The translations under genes and the position numbers were made by a program. This document shows, piece after piece, positions 62,901-64,000 of a stretch of DNA of 64,000 nt (positions are counted from its first letter, which is position 1; every line of letters begins with the position of its first letter). Source of the DNA: Lentisphaerae bacterium ADurb.Bin242 (GTDB lineage Bacteria > Verrucomicrobiota > Lentisphaeria > Victivallales > UBA1829); NCBI GenBank assembly GCA_002069785.1, contig MWCA01000021.1, positions 1-64,000 on the forward strand. Reading direction: 5' to 3'. The notes beneath the pieces are model-generated. The model was not told where the DNA came from. It was given only the letters and a program-made list of their open reading frames with translations, and did no database searches.

Positions 62901-63640
62901 ACGTATTCCACTCCGTTGTGCTCGATCGTTTCCGCTCCGACGTCGATGTTTCCTTTTTTCACGGCTTCAAACAGATCGCTCAGCAATACCCCGTGCGCGC
63001 GCATCGCTGCCGGATCGACGTCGATCTGGTATTCCTTGACGTATCCCCCGATTGCCGCGACTTCGCTGACTCCTTCCACGGACTGAAGAGCGTAGCGGAC
63101 ATACCAGTCCTGGACGGAACGGAGCTCCTGGAGGTCAAACCCTTCCCCTTCGAGGGTGTACCAGAACACTTGGCCCAGGGCGGTCGCATCGGGTCCCAGC
63201 GCGGGAATCACCCCTTCCGGAAGCCGCTGCTGCGCGATGTTCAGCCGTTCGAGAACACGCGAGCGGGACCAGTAGAAATCGACATTGTCCTTGAAAATGA
63301 CATACACCGTCGAAAAGCCGAACATGGAATAGCTCCGGACGTTTTTCACGCCCGGTATTCCCTGCAGCGCGACCGTCAGCGGATAGGTGACCTGATCTTC
63401 GACGTCCTGGGGCGAACGTCCCGGCCATTCCGAGAAAACGATCTGCTGGTTGTCTCCGATGTCGGGCATGGCGTCCACCGGGATCGGGTCGGTGGGCATC
63501 CATTTGATTCCAAGGTCGAACGGCATGTAATAGATGCCCCCGAAAACGATGGAAAGGACGACAAGAAAAACGATCAGTTTATTTGTCAGGAAGAATTTCA
63601 GATATCGATTCAGAAGAGTGGGAGGCGGCTCGACATTCAT
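59930..63640 (-). CDS. cusA: CusA-type heavy-metal RND efflux permease (enlarged)
   Basis: 1236 residues, inner membrane, exporting Cu(I)/Ag(I)-type cations through the periplasm with CusB. Start MNVEPPPTLLNRYLKFFLTN; the TM4 motif SLGGIAIAIGAMDDMGVILSEN (part) carries the proton-relay Asp near 429, with DDM in place of the usual VDA. Methionines matching CusA metal sites occur in PAPLSMIETF and IVMLQSGMRAPMG. FMPPLDEGSFLFMPTTMPHAG is the second porter signature. About 115 residues with four extra hydrophobic segments are inserted near 525-640, making it larger than the ~1040-residue norm. GAAGGA precedes the ATG; cusB ends 45 bases upstream. Confidence 0.9.
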   Translation of the reverse strand: MNVEPPPTLLNRYLKFFLTNKLIVFLVVLSIVFGGIYYMPFDLGIKWMPTDPIPVDAMPDIGDNQQIVFSEWPGRSPQDVEDQVTYPLTVALQGIPGVKNVRSYSMFGFSTVYVIFKDNVDFYWSRSRVLERLNIAQQRLPEGVIPALGPDATALGQVFWYTLEGEGFDLQELRSVQDWYVRYALQSVEGVSEVAAIGGYVKEYQIDVDPAAMRAHGVLLSDLFEAVKKGNIDVGAETIEHNGVEYVIRGKGFIKSVSDIEDILIKTTDNVPIYVRNVAKVHLGPALRRGLLEKEGGESVGGVVAVRYGENPMLVIRRIKEKLKEIQSGLPQKILPGGEVSQMRIVPFYDRTGLIHETLGTLKDALVEEILITCFVIFILLSHFRSNLMICFTVPLAVLGTFLMMAFFKIDSNLMSLGGIAIAIGAMDDMGVILSENIVRHFKTANPSEKTADVIYRASSEVGGAVMTAVATTIVSFLPVFALTGAEGKLFQPLAYTKTFALFAAIFVALTVLPAFAYILFREWNIDRKLKAASYLLLIATGAAVTVIWHFLPGFLLILCGAVMLVSFAFPDSARQRFSDAICWIAGFFVLTLLTMHWMPLGLGTNLAKNLIFVYAVCTTWTLIRMFFIHWYPGLLRCFLKYKFRFLMAPVLMTLLGGTIWLGFDACFSWIPSSLSRIGIPEASIRKTAVWSGLHHAFPGLGREFMPPLDEGSFLFMPTTMPHAGVSETLDIVRKQNEAIRAIPEIESVIGKVGRAETALDPAPLSMIETFIVYKPEYDVPDPKDGKRKRLWRDHIKTTDDIWNEITKAAGVPGSTSAPKLQPIAARIVMLQSGMRAPMGVKIYGKSLAEIESLGRKVSEILKEVPGVSPETVQPDRVIGKPYLEITIDRKKTARYKLNVADVQNTIEVAIGGIRATTTVEGRERYPVRIRYARELRDSPEELMKILVPSPDGVQIPLSQLASIQYVAGPLEIKSEDTFLVSYVLFDKLPEYAEVNVVEAVARHLEAKQKSGELRIPPGAHMKFSGTYENQVRFQERFVIILPLSLLLIFLILYFQFRNTTVTMLVFIQIAVVWAGGFIGLWLAAQGWFLDFSVFGHNLREVFHFREYNLSVAVWVGFLALFGLATDDAVVIITYLEQMFAKRKPGSIQEIRDMIVEGGMKRIRPCLMTTATTVLALLPVLTSNGKGADVMIPMALPIFSGVTFELITLFITPVLYSLYKEFELRRKQEKKTVMTP

Positions 63641-63685
63641 GGTGCTTTATCCTTCGGGGGCTGCGGGTTCATGGAATTCCTGTTT

Positions 63686-64000
63686 TCAGTGTATGTGCGG
63701 TTGTTTTCCGGCCGCGATGGTTTCCTGGAGTTCGCCGCATTCGGGCATGACCGGGCCGAAATACGGATTCTCGGTCTTGGTGCCGGCCTGAAGCCAGATC
63801 GATCCCCGGTCGTCAAACGCCATCGGGCAGGAAAACCGGTAGACCGTTCGTTTCACATTCCCGCGGTTTCCGGAGAGCTCCTCGTTGAGCCGGAGGGAAA
63901 TCAGCCCGAAGTTCTCGCGGGCGGACTTCAGGTCTTTCGCATGGGAGAGCTTTGTCGAATAACGCCGGTCCAGAGCGGAAGCGTTTTTCAGCGCATCCTT
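63686..64000 (-). CDS. cusB: CusB-type membrane fusion protein, C-terminal part (cut by window edge)
   Basis: The last 104 codons are visible. They encode a small C-terminal metal-binding domain: YRFSCPMAFDDRGSIWLQ, then NPYFGPVMPECGELQETI, the CPM...WLQ...NPYFG..M..CGE pattern found at the end of CusB-like adaptor proteins (DUF3347-like). It ends in a histidine-rich QPHIH tail. As the periplasmic adaptor it would carry Cu/Ag ions to CusA, encoded 45 bases downstream. The start lies beyond the right edge. Confidence 0.85.
   Translation of the reverse strand, partial: KDALKNASALDRRYSTKLSHAKDLKSARENFGLISLRLNEELSGNRGNVKRTVYRFSCPMAFDDRGSIWLQAGTKTENPYFGPVMPECGELQETIAAGKQPHIH

Overview
The window looks like chromosome of a Lentisphaerota (Victivallis-type) bacterium. 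This is inferred from three things: a crowd of poorly characterised secreted and cytoplasmic glycoside hydrolases, repeated single genes for pseudopilins starting with an FTLIELL-type segment, and many AraC/GntR regulators, with no SusC/SusD or sugar-transport genes among them. I had no database search, so family names rest on motifs read from the translations.

Layout. 1-3.5 kb (minus strand) is housekeeping: the start of coaD, class II aldolase fba and an EF-G-like GTPase, with visible terminators and an EF-G-like promoter. 3.5-3.87 kb is intergenic and holds back-to-back terminators plus an orphan plus-strand promoter that could make a roughly 110-nt RNA. 3.87-9.3 kb (minus) is an operon of marC, ABC ATPase, small membrane protein, solute-binding protein and fused double permease of the iron/spermidine-putrescine type. 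9.3-9.65 kb carries a perfect 17-bp inverted repeat. 9.65-13.25 kb (plus) has a chloramphenicol-acetyltransferase-like gene overlapping a radical SAM gene, then a cytoplasmic glycosidase-like gene.

13.3-58.7 kb is a string of carbohydrate loci. Locus A (24.4 to 13.3 kb): AraC regulator, fucose/arabinose-isomerase-like enzyme, pseudopilin, CBM-GH, CBM protein, six-hairpin glycosidase-like protein, WbsX/GH99-like protein. Locus B (24.5-27.5 kb): AraC regulator divergent from a zinc-type dehydrogenase and a Gfo/Idh/MocA oxidoreductase. Locus C (35.6 to 27.6 kb): pseudopilin, small secreted protein, two GH-like proteins, an EEP phosphoesterase and a PHP phosphoesterase, divergent from a GntR-LacI hybrid regulator that appears to start at AUA or AUC. 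Next comes an AT-rich insert with an ArsR/SdpR-SdpI pair and a truncated regulator (36.7-37.9 kb). Locus D (46.6 to 38.1 kb): pseudopilin, two DUF4838-type proteins and one GH, divergent from an AraC protein with an extra C-terminal winged helix. Locus E (58.7 to 48.0 kb): pseudopilin, LamG-GH, second pseudopilin, creatininase-family amidohydrolase, GH78 rhamnosidase and GH20/67-like enzyme, divergent from an AraC regulator. 59.9-64 kb is a CusB-CusA metal efflux pair.

The shared pattern is a regulator facing an operon whose first gene (loci C, D, E) is a pseudopilin followed by glycan-degrading enzymes. I infer that the pilin-like proteins are structural or secretion partners of the enzymes. 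None of the five carries the usual glycine before the processed phenylalanine, and no secretion machinery lies in the window.
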